NCBI RefSeq assembly: GCF_006874585.1
Contig: NZ_CP029761.1
Span: 3,483,001 to 3,547,000, forward strand
Length of the DNA: 64,000 nt
DNA from: Sphingomonas sp. IC081
Lineage (GTDB): Bacteria; Pseudomonadota; Alphaproteobacteria; Sphingomonadales; Sphingomonadaceae
Direction: 5' to 3'
Positions 51,066 to 58,724 of the stretch are shown here, piece by piece. A program made the translations under genes and the position numbers. Within the stretch, counting starts at the first letter, position 1. The number at the start of each line of letters is the position of its first letter. The notes below the pieces were generated by a model, which saw nothing but the letters and a program-made list of their open reading frames with translations, made no database searches and was not told where the DNA came from.

Positions 51066-51998
51066 ATGATTCGCCTCGACAACCGTGAGCCCTTTCCCGA
51101 AGACATGCGCGGCGCCGTGCTGGCGCTGGGCAATTTTGACGGATTCCACCTCGGCCATCAGGCCGTTGTCGGCGAGGCGATCCGCTGGGCGCGCGCCGAA
51201 GGCCGCAAGGCGATCGTCGCCACGTTCGATCCGCATCCGGTGCGCCATTTCCAGCCCGAGGCCGAACCGTTTCGCCTGACCACGCTGGACCAGCGGCAGG
51301 AACTCTTCGGCGAAGCGGGCGCGGACGCCATGCTGGTGTTCCATTTCGACGGCGCCATGGCCGGCATGCATGCCGAGCAGTGGATCGAGCAGATCCTTGC
51401 CGGGCAGCTTGGCGTCGCCGGTGTCGTCACCGGCGACGATTTCACCTTCGGCAAGGCGCGTAGCGGCAATCCCGGCGTGCTCGAGGACGTCGGCGGCACG
51501 TTCGGAATCGCCGCGCGTGCGGTCGGCGCGGTACTCGACGGCGGCCTGCCGGTCTCGTCCAGCCGCATTCGCGAGGCGCTGCAGGCGGGTGACTGCGAAA
51601 CCGCCGCGCGCCTGCTGACACGGCCCTTTGCCATTCGCGGCCATGTCCAGCATGGCGACAAGCGCGGCCGGGTGATCGGATTCCCGACCGCCAATCTCGA
51701 CATGGCGAACTACTTGCGCCCGCGTTACGGCATTTATGCCATCACCGGCCATCTGCCCGGCGGCCGCACGGTGATCGGCGCCGCGAACATGGGCATCCGC
51801 CCGACCTTCGATCCGCCCAAGGAACTGCTGGAGCCGCATTTCTTCGATTTTTCCGGCGATCTCTACGATCAGGAAATCGAGGTGGCCTTCCACCACTATC
51901 TGCGCGGCGAAGCCAAGTTCGATTCCATCGAGGCGCTCAAGGCGCAGATGGCGCTCGACTGCGACAGGGCCCGCGAACTGCTCGCCGATCGGGCCTGA
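51066..51998 (+). CDS. ribF: bifunctional riboflavin kinase/FAD synthetase
   Basis: A 310-residue enzyme making FMN and FAD. The N-terminal adenylyltransferase has LGNFDGFHLGHQAVV, TFDPHPVRHFQPEAEPFRLTT, VTGDDFTFGKARSGN and VSSSRIREAL. The C-terminal flavokinase has GHVQHGDKRGRVIGFPTANLD and GAANMGIRPTF. It lies 12 nt after folA. No FMN riboswitch is visible. Confidence 0.97.
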   Translation: MIRLDNREPFPEDMRGAVLALGNFDGFHLGHQAVVGEAIRWARAEGRKAIVATFDPHPVRHFQPEAEPFRLTTLDQRQELFGEAGADAMLVFHFDGAMAGMHAEQWIEQILAGQLGVAGVVTGDDFTFGKARSGNPGVLEDVGGTFGIAARAVGAVLDGGLPVSSSRIREALQAGDCETAARLLTRPFAIRGHVQHGDKRGRVIGFPTANLDMANYLRPRYGIYAITGHLPGGRTVIGAANMGIRPTFDPPKELLEPHFFDFSGDLYDQEIEVAFHHYLRGEAKFDSIEALKAQMALDCDRARELLADRA

Positions 51999-52018
51999 GA
52001 ACGCGCGGGTCGCGGCGC

Positions 52019-52035
52019 AAATCCTTATCGGATTT
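52019..52035 (+). terminator. weak hairpin after ribF
   Basis: AAATCC and GGATTT pair around loop TTATC, 21 nt past the ribF stop. It is short and lacks a T run. Confidence 0.35.
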
Positions 52036-52068
52036 GAATAACCCGGCTCGAACGACTATCTCGAAGCG

Positions 52069-53160
52069 GTGCAGGTCGATCCGCCGAACCCGCCCCCGAC
52101 GGCGATTTCCGTGACGTCTCGAATGACGTCCCCCGAGACGTCTCCAATGACGTCCCCCGTGACGTTCCCGACAACACCGGAAGCGCGACGGCGGGCTGCC
52201 TTGCTCTGGCGCGAAGGGCGTGGTCCGCGTTTCCCGCGTCCCAACCTGACCGCGCGTCCGTTCGTCATCATGCGCCGGGTGATCGAGGGGACCTGGGAGG
52301 ACGGGTTCATCCACGCCGGCAACCTTGCCTACATGACCATCGTCGCGCTGTTTCCCTTCTGCATCGCGGTTGCCGCGATCTATTCGGCACTGGGCGAGCA
52401 GGGTCAGCTCGATCGTTCGATTTCGGCACTGCTGGCGGCGCTGCCGCTGCGCGTGCGCGAGGCACTCGCCCCGGTTGCGCACGATGCGGTGCGGGCGCGG
52501 CACGGCTGGCTGCTCTGGGTCGGTGGCGCGCTGGGGGTATGGACCGCGACCAGCCTGATCGAGACGATCCGCGACATTCTCTACCGCGCCTATGGCATTA
52601 CCAAGAAGCGGGGGTTCTGGCGCAACCGGCTGGTGTCCAGCGGCGTGATCTTCGGCGCGGTGCTGCTGATGTTGCTTTCTTTGTCCTCGCAAGTGCTGAT
52701 TTCGCTGATCGAGGACATGCTGCTCGACCTGTTTCCCGGCCTCGGGCGTTTCGATTACCAGCTGGCCCTGTCGCGGGGGGTGACCGCGGGCACGCTGTTC
52801 GGTTCGCTTTATGCGCTGTTTTACCTGCTCACGCCCTCCCAATACCAAGGGAAGGGCTTCCCGAAATGGCCGGGAGCGCTATTGGTGGTCCTGTGGTGGC
52901 TCACTACCGCCTGGGTCCTGCCCAGAGTGTTGCGCAATTTCATCGCTTACGATCTGACTTACGGAAGTCTGGCCGGAGTGATGATCGCGCTTTTCTTTTT
53001 CTGGTTTGTCGGACTAGGGATGGTTGCGGGCGCCGAACTCAACGCGGCCCTCACCGTCAGTCGCGAGGAGCAGGAGATGCTCGCGGGGCAAAAGGGCGGC
53101 AACGGCGGAATCCTGGACAGGGCCGCCGAGAACAACGAAGCACAGGAAGAACACGAATGA
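52069..53160 (+). CDS. YihY/BrkB family inner membrane protein
   Basis: A 363-residue multi-spanning membrane protein of the YihY (formerly called ribonuclease BN) family. ARPFVIMRRVIEGTWEDGFIHAGNLAYMTIVALFPFCIAVAA is the signature region. Several helices follow, then FPKWPGALLVVLWWLTTAWVLP and GMVAGAELNAALTVS. Transport role is unproven. The first 45 residues are a Pro/Thr/Ser-rich extension partly encoded by five 12-bp tandem repeats (52111-52170) that supply several possible starts. Its stop overlaps the fabI start. Confidence 0.88.
   Translation: MQVDPPNPPPTAISVTSRMTSPETSPMTSPVTFPTTPEARRRAALLWREGRGPRFPRPNLTARPFVIMRRVIEGTWEDGFIHAGNLAYMTIVALFPFCIAVAAIYSALGEQGQLDRSISALLAALPLRVREALAPVAHDAVRARHGWLLWVGGALGVWTATSLIETIRDILYRAYGITKKRGFWRNRLVSSGVIFGAVLLMLLSLSSQVLISLIEDMLLDLFPGLGRFDYQLALSRGVTAGTLFGSLYALFYLLTPSQYQGKGFPKWPGALLVVLWWLTTAWVLPRVLRNFIAYDLTYGSLAGVMIALFFFWFVGLGMVAGAELNAALTVSREEQEMLAGQKGGNGGILDRAAENNEAQEEHE
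52111..52170. repeat. 12-bp tandem repeat, five units, at the brkB-like 5' end
   Basis: Five contiguous 12-bp units sharing the GACGT core, from GTGACGTCTCGA to GTGACGTTCCCG. Units 2 and 4 are identical through their first 12 bases (ATGACGTCCCCC). Four units begin with in-frame GTG or ATG. The repeat preserves the reading frame. Confidence 0.85.
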
Positions 53161-53960
53161 CCGGTCTGATGCAGGGAAAACGCGGCCTGATCATGGGCCT
53201 TGCCAATGACAAGTCCCTGGCCTGGGGCATCGCGAAGAAACTGCACGAACAGGGCGCCGAGCTGGCTTTCTCCTATCAGGGTGATGCGCTGGCCAAGCGC
53301 GTGAAGCCGCTGGCGGAAAGCCTCGGCAGCGATTTCCTCATCGATTGCGACGTTTCGGACATGGCGGCGCTCGACGCCGCGTTCGAGACGCTGAAGGCCC
53401 GCTGGGAGACGATCGACTTCGTCGTCCACGCCATCGGCTTCTCGGACAAGAACGAACTGCGCGGCAAGTATGTCGATACCAGTCTCGACAACTTCCTGAT
53501 GACGATGAACATCTCGGCTTACAGCCTCGTTGCCGTCACCAAGCGCGCGGAGCCGATGATGCGCGAGGGTGGCTCGATCCTGACGCTGACGTATTACGGC
53601 GCCGAGAAGGTCGTGCCGCACTACAACGTCATGGGCGTTGCCAAGGCGGCGCTGGAAACCTCGGTGAAGTATCTGGCCAATGACCTTGGCCCGCAGAACA
53701 TCCGCGTCAACGCCATCTCGGCAGGTCCGGTGAAGACGCTGGCCGCCAGCGGCATCGGCGACTTCCGCTACATCCTCAAGTGGAACGAGCTCAACTCGCC
53801 GCTGCGCCGCAACACCACGATCGAGGATGTCGGCGGTTCGGCCCTCTACTTCCTCTCGGAGCTGTCCGCGGGCGTGACCGGCGAAGTCCACCATGTCGAT
53901 TCGGGCTATCACCTCGTCGGCATGAAGCAGGAAGACGCGCCGGACATCGCGCTGAGCTGA
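53157..53960 (+). CDS. fabI: enoyl-[acyl-carrier-protein] reductase FabI
   Basis: Last reduction of the fatty acid elongation cycle, NADH-dependent, 267 residues. GKRGLIMGLANDKSLAWGIAK is the cofactor-binding N terminus. VVHAIGFSDKNEL, TLTYYGAEKVVPHYNVMGVAKAALE with the Tyr-x6-Lys active site, and RVNAISAGPVKTLAASGI are diagnostic. ATG 53157 overlaps the BrkB-family stop (ATGA), so its translation may be coupled to that gene. This is an unusual partner. Confidence 0.97.
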   Translation: MTGLMQGKRGLIMGLANDKSLAWGIAKKLHEQGAELAFSYQGDALAKRVKPLAESLGSDFLIDCDVSDMAALDAAFETLKARWETIDFVVHAIGFSDKNELRGKYVDTSLDNFLMTMNISAYSLVAVTKRAEPMMREGGSILTLTYYGAEKVVPHYNVMGVAKAALETSVKYLANDLGPQNIRVNAISAGPVKTLAASGIGDFRYILKWNELNSPLRRNTTIEDVGGSALYFLSELSAGVTGEVHHVDSGYHLVGMKQEDAPDIALS

Positions 53961-53973
53961 GCGCGATCCGGGC

Positions 53974-54015
53974 ATGAAAAGGGCCGGAAGGAGCGATCCT
54001 TCCGGCCCTTTTCAT
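53974..54015. terminator. bidirectional terminator after fabI
   Basis: ATGAAAAGGGCCGGAAGGA pairs perfectly (19 bp) with the downstream copy ending CCCTTTTCAT, loop GCGA. T and A runs on the two sides serve fabI and the convergent exported-protein gene. Confidence 0.92.
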
Positions 54016-54032
54016 TTGGGGGCAGCTGCCGA

Positions 54033-54623
54033 TTACTTGGGCCGGGGCAGCGGGGTGTCGGTCTTGGCCGCGTCGGCGGCGGCATCGGCCTGGGCCTGCT
54101 GGCGGCGCTGCTGCTCGAAGTAGGCCTTTTCGGCTTCCTCGACGCGCTTCTGCTCGTCGGCGGCGGTGGCGTCGATGGTCGAGAGGCGCTTCTGGCGTTC
54201 CGCGGCGATCAGTTCGCCGAACTTGACGTCGGTGCCGTTGGCCTTTTCCGCATAAGCCTTGTCGATCAGTTTCTGGGTGCAGCCCGAAGCGCCGCCAGGG
54301 CCGACCGGCGAGCAGCTCATGTTGCCGAAAGCGCCAACGGTTTCATAAGCCTGCACCTTGTTGGTCCAGGCATCGGACTTGGGCGAATCGATGCCGCGCA
54401 GCGGTTCGGGAATGCGGTAACGCTCCGATTCGGCCTTGCGTGCGCAGACCGTGATCTCGTGGTCGGAGGAGACCGGGCAGGGATCGTCGCCGTAGATGAT
54501 CAGCTGGTTGACCTTCTCGTCACCGGCGGAAGCTTCCTGCGCCGAGGCTGGCGCGGCGCCCAGGGCAAGGCCGAGCCCGATTGCGGTGGCCAGCGTGGCG
54601 GCGGAGGTCAGGAGGCGCGTCAT
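54033..54623 (-). CDS. exported hypothetical protein with paired cysteines and coiled-coil tail
   Basis: A 196-residue protein with a signal peptide ending APASAQ (near residue 29). The mature N-terminal half has the distinctive text NQLIIYGDDPCPVSSDHEITVCARK and later MSCSPVGPGGASGCTQKL, so four cysteines could form two disulphides. The C-terminal half is a Q/A/E-rich coiled coil (AADEQKRVEEAEKAYFEQQRRQQ). I do not recognise a named family, though the cysteine block looks conserved in sphingomonads from memory. Periplasmic, perhaps dependent on the nearby DsbB system. Confidence 0.7.
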   Translation of the reverse strand: MTRLLTSAATLATAIGLGLALGAAPASAQEASAGDEKVNQLIIYGDDPCPVSSDHEITVCARKAESERYRIPEPLRGIDSPKSDAWTNKVQAYETVGAFGNMSCSPVGPGGASGCTQKLIDKAYAEKANGTDVKFGELIAAERQKRLSTIDATAADEQKRVEEAEKAYFEQQRRQQAQADAAADAAKTDTPLPRPK

Positions 54624-54750
54624 CGAAAATTGCTCCAGTCAGAGAGTATGTCGCAGCCCGGATATAGGGGCGGCGACCCTTGAACGGTAGCTTAAGCGTG
54701 CCGCCGTACCATGGCCTGTATCAACAAGGGCTTCAAGCAGCGCTGGAAAA

Positions 54751-55263
54751 TCAGATCCTTTCCGAGAGCTTGATGGCTGCCTTGCAGCCCAGGCGGATGG
54801 CGTGGAACAGCAGCGGATAGGCGGGCGCACGCTCGGCCCCCGCCGCCAGCGCGGCATCGCGGTGTTCGCGTTCCTCGTCGCGGAACTGCGCGATCACTTC
54901 GCCGAGTTCGGGGTCTTCGTCACCCAGATCTTCGAGCTGTTCGGTGTAGTGGCGGTCGATCTCGGTCTCGATCGCGGCGGTGCAGGCCATGGCGGCTTCC
55001 GGGCCGATCAGCGCGGTGGCCGCGCCCAGCGCGAAACCGGCAACCGACCAGACCGGCTGCAACAGGGTCGGGCGCACCCCGCGCTCGGCGATCAGGCGGT
55101 CGAAGCGCGCCTTGTGCTCGGCTTCCTGCTCGGCCATGCCGGCGATCTCGGTCGAATGCGGCGCACGGGCACCCATCACCGCCATCTGCCCGGCATAGAT
55201 ACGCACCGCGCCATATTCGCCGGCGTGGTCGACACGGATCATGCGGTCGGTCTTCGAAGTCAT
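54751..55263 (-). CDS. coq7: demethoxyubiquinone hydroxylase Coq7
   Basis: A 170-residue di-iron monooxygenase of ubiquinone synthesis. Iron ligands are visible in RVDHAGEYGAVRIYAGQ, MAEQEAEHKARFD, AIETEIDRHYTEQL and FRDEEREHRDAAL. It is a membrane-associated four-helix bundle. It follows dsbB by 4 nt and likely shares its transcript. Confidence 0.95.
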   Translation of the reverse strand: MTSKTDRMIRVDHAGEYGAVRIYAGQMAVMGARAPHSTEIAGMAEQEAEHKARFDRLIAERGVRPTLLQPVWSVAGFALGAATALIGPEAAMACTAAIETEIDRHYTEQLEDLGDEDPELGEVIAQFRDEEREHRDAALAAGAERAPAYPLLFHAIRLGCKAAIKLSERI

Positions 55264-55267
55264 GACG

Positions 55268-55774
55268 TCAGCCTTTTGCGGCCGGGGCGCTGCGGCCGAG
55301 AAGCGTAAAGATCGTGAGCGCGCCCAGCGTGGAGAGCAGGAAGTTGAAACCGGCCAGCGACACCCCGCCCAGCGTCCAGGGGGCGACGTCGCAGCGGATC
55401 AGCGGGGCGGCCATGATCGCGTCCATCGGGTTGACGCCCGGCGCGAAGGTGCTGGAGGTGCAAGCGGTGAACCCGCTCCACCAGCCGTATTCGACGCCGG
55501 CGTGGAATCCGCCGATGAGGCCCGAACTGAGAATGCCGAGGGCTGCCACGGCCACCAGCGGGCGCACCGGCCGCCAGAAGAACGCGAGCAGGGCAAAGGG
55601 CAGTGCGAACATCTGGCCGTAGCGCTGCCACCAGCACATCTCGCAAGGGTGCAGGCCGAAGCCGTACTGGCTGATGTAGGCACCGCCGAGGGCGATCACC
55701 GGAATTGCCAGCGCAAGCAGGCGGGCACTGCGCAGGGAGGTGCCGGGCAGGGCGGCTGCGACGGATACGGTCAT
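55268..55774 (-). CDS. dsbB: disulfide bond formation protein B
   Basis: A 168-residue inner-membrane protein that reoxidises DsbA using quinone. Four hydrophobic helices are visible. The first redox pair is CEMCWWQRYGQM, and the second pair of cysteines is in the second periplasmic loop (ACTSSTFAPG and IRCDVAPW). It sits between ctpA and coq7, so quinone synthesis and a quinone-using enzyme are adjacent. Confidence 0.92.
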   Translation of the reverse strand: MTVSVAAALPGTSLRSARLLALAIPVIALGGAYISQYGFGLHPCEMCWWQRYGQMFALPFALLAFFWRPVRPLVAVAALGILSSGLIGGFHAGVEYGWWSGFTACTSSTFAPGVNPMDAIMAAPLIRCDVAPWTLGGVSLAGFNFLLSTLGALTIFTLLGRSAPAAKG

Positions 55775-55783
55775 GTCGGGTCT

Positions 55784-57196
55784 TCAGTCCTTGCGGGCGA
55801 CGGAGCCGGGGGTTGCCGGAGTGGCGGCGGTGGCCAGCGCGGGCTTGCCGGCGGTGCGGCGCAGCGTGTCGATCGCGTAGCTGAGCTGGAAGTCGGTGAC
55901 GCCGCGCTTCTTGAGTTCCTCGGCGCTGACCTTGAAGCGCGGATCGTCCGCCTTGTCGGTCTCGAGTTCCTTGTCGTCGATCGACGCCTCGTTGATGAGG
56001 TGGCTGCGCAGATCGGATTCGCGCACGGCCCGCTCGGCCCTGGCGCGGGCGTCGGGGTCGGACAGCTGCGGCACCTTGATGTCCGGCAGGATGCCGCCTT
56101 CCTGCACCGAGTGGCCCGAGGGCGTGAAGTAGCGTGCGGTGGTGAGCTTGACCGCACTGTTCTTGTCGAGCGGAATGTAGGACTGCACCGATCCCTTGCC
56201 GAAGGTGCGGTCGCCCATGATCACCGCGCGGTGCAGGTCCTGCAGCGCGCCGGCGACGATCTCGGAGGCCGAGGCCGAGCCCGCATCGACCAGCACGACT
56301 AGCGGCATGCCCTTGACGACATCGCCCTTGAACACGGTTTCGGCGCGGTAATACTGGTTCTCGCTGGCGATGCGGCCGCGCTGCGAGACGATCGTGCCAT
56401 GGTCGAGGAACAGGTCCGACAGCGCTACCGCCTCGTCGAGCGAACCGCCCGGATTGGAGCGCAAGTCGAGCACGAGGCCGTCCAGCCTGGTCCCCTTCCT
56501 GGCCGCCTGCATCTTGAGGTCGGCAATGCCCTTGTTCACGAAGTTGCCGACATCGCGCGAGAATTCGTTGACCGAGATGACGCCGACGTCGTCCTTGAGT
56601 TCCCAGGTCACGGGTTCAAGCTCGATGACGCCGCGTGCCACCGTCACGTCGAACGGTTCGGTGCGGCCGGGGCGGAAGATCGTCAGCTTGATCGAGGTGC
56701 CGGCGGGGCCGCGCATCTTCTCGACCGCCTCGTCGAGATCGCGCTCGTAATAGAGCACGCCGTCGAGATGGGTGATGTAGTCACCCGCCTTGATCCCCGC
56801 CTTGTCGGCCGGGCTGCCCTTGAACGGCGAGACCACCTTCACGGCGCCGTCATCCTCGACCACGGACAGCCCGAGGCCGGTGTAATTGCCGTCGATCATC
56901 GTCTCGAGCCGCTGCTTGGCGGGGCCGTCGAGATAGTTCGAATGGGGGTCGAGGCTGGCGAGCATGCCGTCGATCGCCCCCTTGAGCAGCTTGTTGTCGT
57001 CCACCGGGTCGACGTAGTTGGCCTTGATCAGCTCGTAGATGGTGAAGAGCTTCTGGAATTCGCGGCCCGCATTGCTGTCGACGGCGGCAAGGCCGGAGGT
57101 GGCGGCGGGCAGGACGGCGACGGCGGAAACCAGCAGGGTCGCGCGGAGAAGGGAAACGAACTTGGTAGGGCCAAACTTCATCGGGCTATATTTCAT
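55784..57196 (-). CDS. ctpA: S41 family C-terminal processing peptidase (CtpA)
   Basis: A 470-residue periplasmic serine protease. It has a signal segment (LLRATLLVSAVAVLPAATSGLA) followed by a helical part and a PDZ domain (about 105-185, GLGLSVVEDDGAVKVVSPFKGSPADKAGIKAGDYI). The protease core reads GLVLDLRSNPGGSLDEAVALSDLFL and VVLVDAGSASASEIVAGALQD, with the catalytic Ser in GSASASE and Lys in TFGKGSVQ. ATG 57196 or 57181 are both possible. It follows envC, the usual pairing. Confidence 0.95.
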   Translation of the reverse strand: MKYSPMKFGPTKFVSLLRATLLVSAVAVLPAATSGLAAVDSNAGREFQKLFTIYELIKANYVDPVDDNKLLKGAIDGMLASLDPHSNYLDGPAKQRLETMIDGNYTGLGLSVVEDDGAVKVVSPFKGSPADKAGIKAGDYITHLDGVLYYERDLDEAVEKMRGPAGTSIKLTIFRPGRTEPFDVTVARGVIELEPVTWELKDDVGVISVNEFSRDVGNFVNKGIADLKMQAARKGTRLDGLVLDLRSNPGGSLDEAVALSDLFLDHGTIVSQRGRIASENQYYRAETVFKGDVVKGMPLVVLVDAGSASASEIVAGALQDLHRAVIMGDRTFGKGSVQSYIPLDKNSAVKLTTARYFTPSGHSVQEGGILPDIKVPQLSDPDARARAERAVRESDLRSHLINEASIDDKELETDKADDPRFKVSAEELKKRGVTDFQLSYAIDTLRRTAGKPALATAATPATPGSVARKD

Positions 57197-57365
57197 CCGG
57201 CTGGGTCGCCTCTCGTGAATCGCATCCGGCAGGGACCGTGGTCGTCGACTGTCGCATCGCACGTGTCAGTCAGCCGTGCATACTATCGGGGCGCTGCGGC
57301 AATTGCCAGCGGGGACATCTGTCCGCGCATGTTTAGGGCGATTCGCGCAAGGGGGCTCCGGCGGG

Positions 57366-58622
57366 TCAGAGCGAGCGCACATATTGCAGCGGGTTCACCG
57401 GGGTGCCGCCGCGGCGCAGTTCCACCTGCACACGCGGATCGCCGGGGCCGGTCTCGCCAAGCGGCGCGCCGGTGACGACGCTGTCGCCGACCGCCACGTC
57501 GAGCCGGGCAAGGCCGGTGACCAGTGAGGTCCAGCCGCCGTCGTGCTCGATGATGACGATCCGGCCGTAGCCGTTGTAGGCCCCCGCATAGGCGATCCGC
57601 CCCGGCGCCGGTGCCACGATCTGGGCATTGCCGCGGGTGGCGAGCGACAACCCGCGCGCGGGGCTTTGCCCCGGCAGCACTTCGCCGAAGCCGGTGACCA
57701 GCCGTCCGGCGACCGGCAGGATGTAGCTGGGCAGGCCTTCGGGCGGGGCGTCGAACCGCGAGGCCTCGATCACCCTGGCGGATTCGGGCCGGTCGGGGCG
57801 CATGACCGGGCCGGGCAGGGCGGAAAGCTGCGCGCGCAGCGCGCCCTGCCTGCCCACCGCGTCGACCAGGTCGGACAGGTCGCGGGCCTTTTCGGCCAGC
57901 GCCAGGGCATGTTCGCTCTCGCGCGCGGCATTGCCGCTGGCCTGCCGTCCGGCGAGGCGCTGGCGGGTCTCCAGCACCGCGAGGCGATTGCGCTGATCCT
58001 TCATCTGCACCTGCGAGGCGGCCAGTTCGCTGCGTGCCGCCCGCGCCTGCCGTTCGAGCGCGCGGCCGCGTTCGATCTCGGCGCGCAGGCCGGCGGTGCG
58101 GCGCTGCACTTCGGGCAGCATCGTGTCGAGCAGGGCGCGCATATAGACCGCGTCCTGCAGCGAGCCGGGGCGGAACATCGCCAGCACCGGCGGGCGGCGG
58201 GTGAGGCGCTGGAGTGAGCCGGTCAGCCGCACGAGCGGGGCCTGGCGCCGCGCCAGCCGCTCGCGCAGGGCGGTCCGCTGGAAGCCGAGCAGCTGGATCT
58301 TTGCTTGCTGGGCCGTGATCCCGGCTTCGGTTTCCTGGATGCGGGCGGCCAGCGCCGCGGCATCGCGGGCGGTCTTTTCGGCCTGCTCGGTAACGCCCCG
58401 GGCCTTGCGTTCGAGCAATTCGGCGCGCCGGCGGGCGCGTTCGCCGTCCTGGCGGGCGGCGATCATCTCCTGTTGGGTCCGGGTGGCGTCAACCGCGGGG
58501 TCGAGCACGGCGAAGGCGCCGGTCTGGCTGAGTCCGGAACCGGCAAGCAGCCCGCAAAGCACGACAGCACCCGCCGCAAGAGCGGTGGATGCTGCCAGGA
58601 TCGTGCGTTTTTTCGGGCTCAC
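57366..58622 (-). CDS. EnvC-like murein hydrolase activator (coiled coil plus LytM domain)
   Basis: A 418-residue exported protein. It has a signal segment near residues 9-27, two long coiled coils (about 45-230) and a degenerate LytM/M23 domain with LVTGFGEVLPGQSPARGLSLATRG, APGRIAYAGAYNGYGRIVIIEHDGGW, and LGETGPGDPRVQVELRRGG. The canonical H-x3-D and HLH zinc ligands are missing, so like EnvC it should activate amidases instead of cutting peptidoglycan itself. GTG start. ctpA lies downstream. Confidence 0.9.
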   Translation of the reverse strand: MSPKKRTILAASTALAAGAVVLCGLLAGSGLSQTGAFAVLDPAVDATRTQQEMIAARQDGERARRRAELLERKARGVTEQAEKTARDAAALAARIQETEAGITAQQAKIQLLGFQRTALRERLARRQAPLVRLTGSLQRLTRRPPVLAMFRPGSLQDAVYMRALLDTMLPEVQRRTAGLRAEIERGRALERQARAARSELAASQVQMKDQRNRLAVLETRQRLAGRQASGNAARESEHALALAEKARDLSDLVDAVGRQGALRAQLSALPGPVMRPDRPESARVIEASRFDAPPEGLPSYILPVAGRLVTGFGEVLPGQSPARGLSLATRGNAQIVAPAPGRIAYAGAYNGYGRIVIIEHDGGWTSLVTGLARLDVAVGDSVVTGAPLGETGPGDPRVQVELRRGGTPVNPLQYVRSL

Positions 58623-58724
58623 GCGCGTCTGACTAGATCAGCGCGAGTCCGGCGGGAAGGGGGCGGAGCAAGAACCGGAGGAAACTGGCTCCGCAACTCG
58701 CTCGGCGACCCTTCTTGCATTTGT

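Noticed and set aside
51999-52068. Riboswitch near ribF
   Set aside because: Neither upstream of ribF nor downstream is there an FMN-element-like structure; ribF starts 12 nt after folA.
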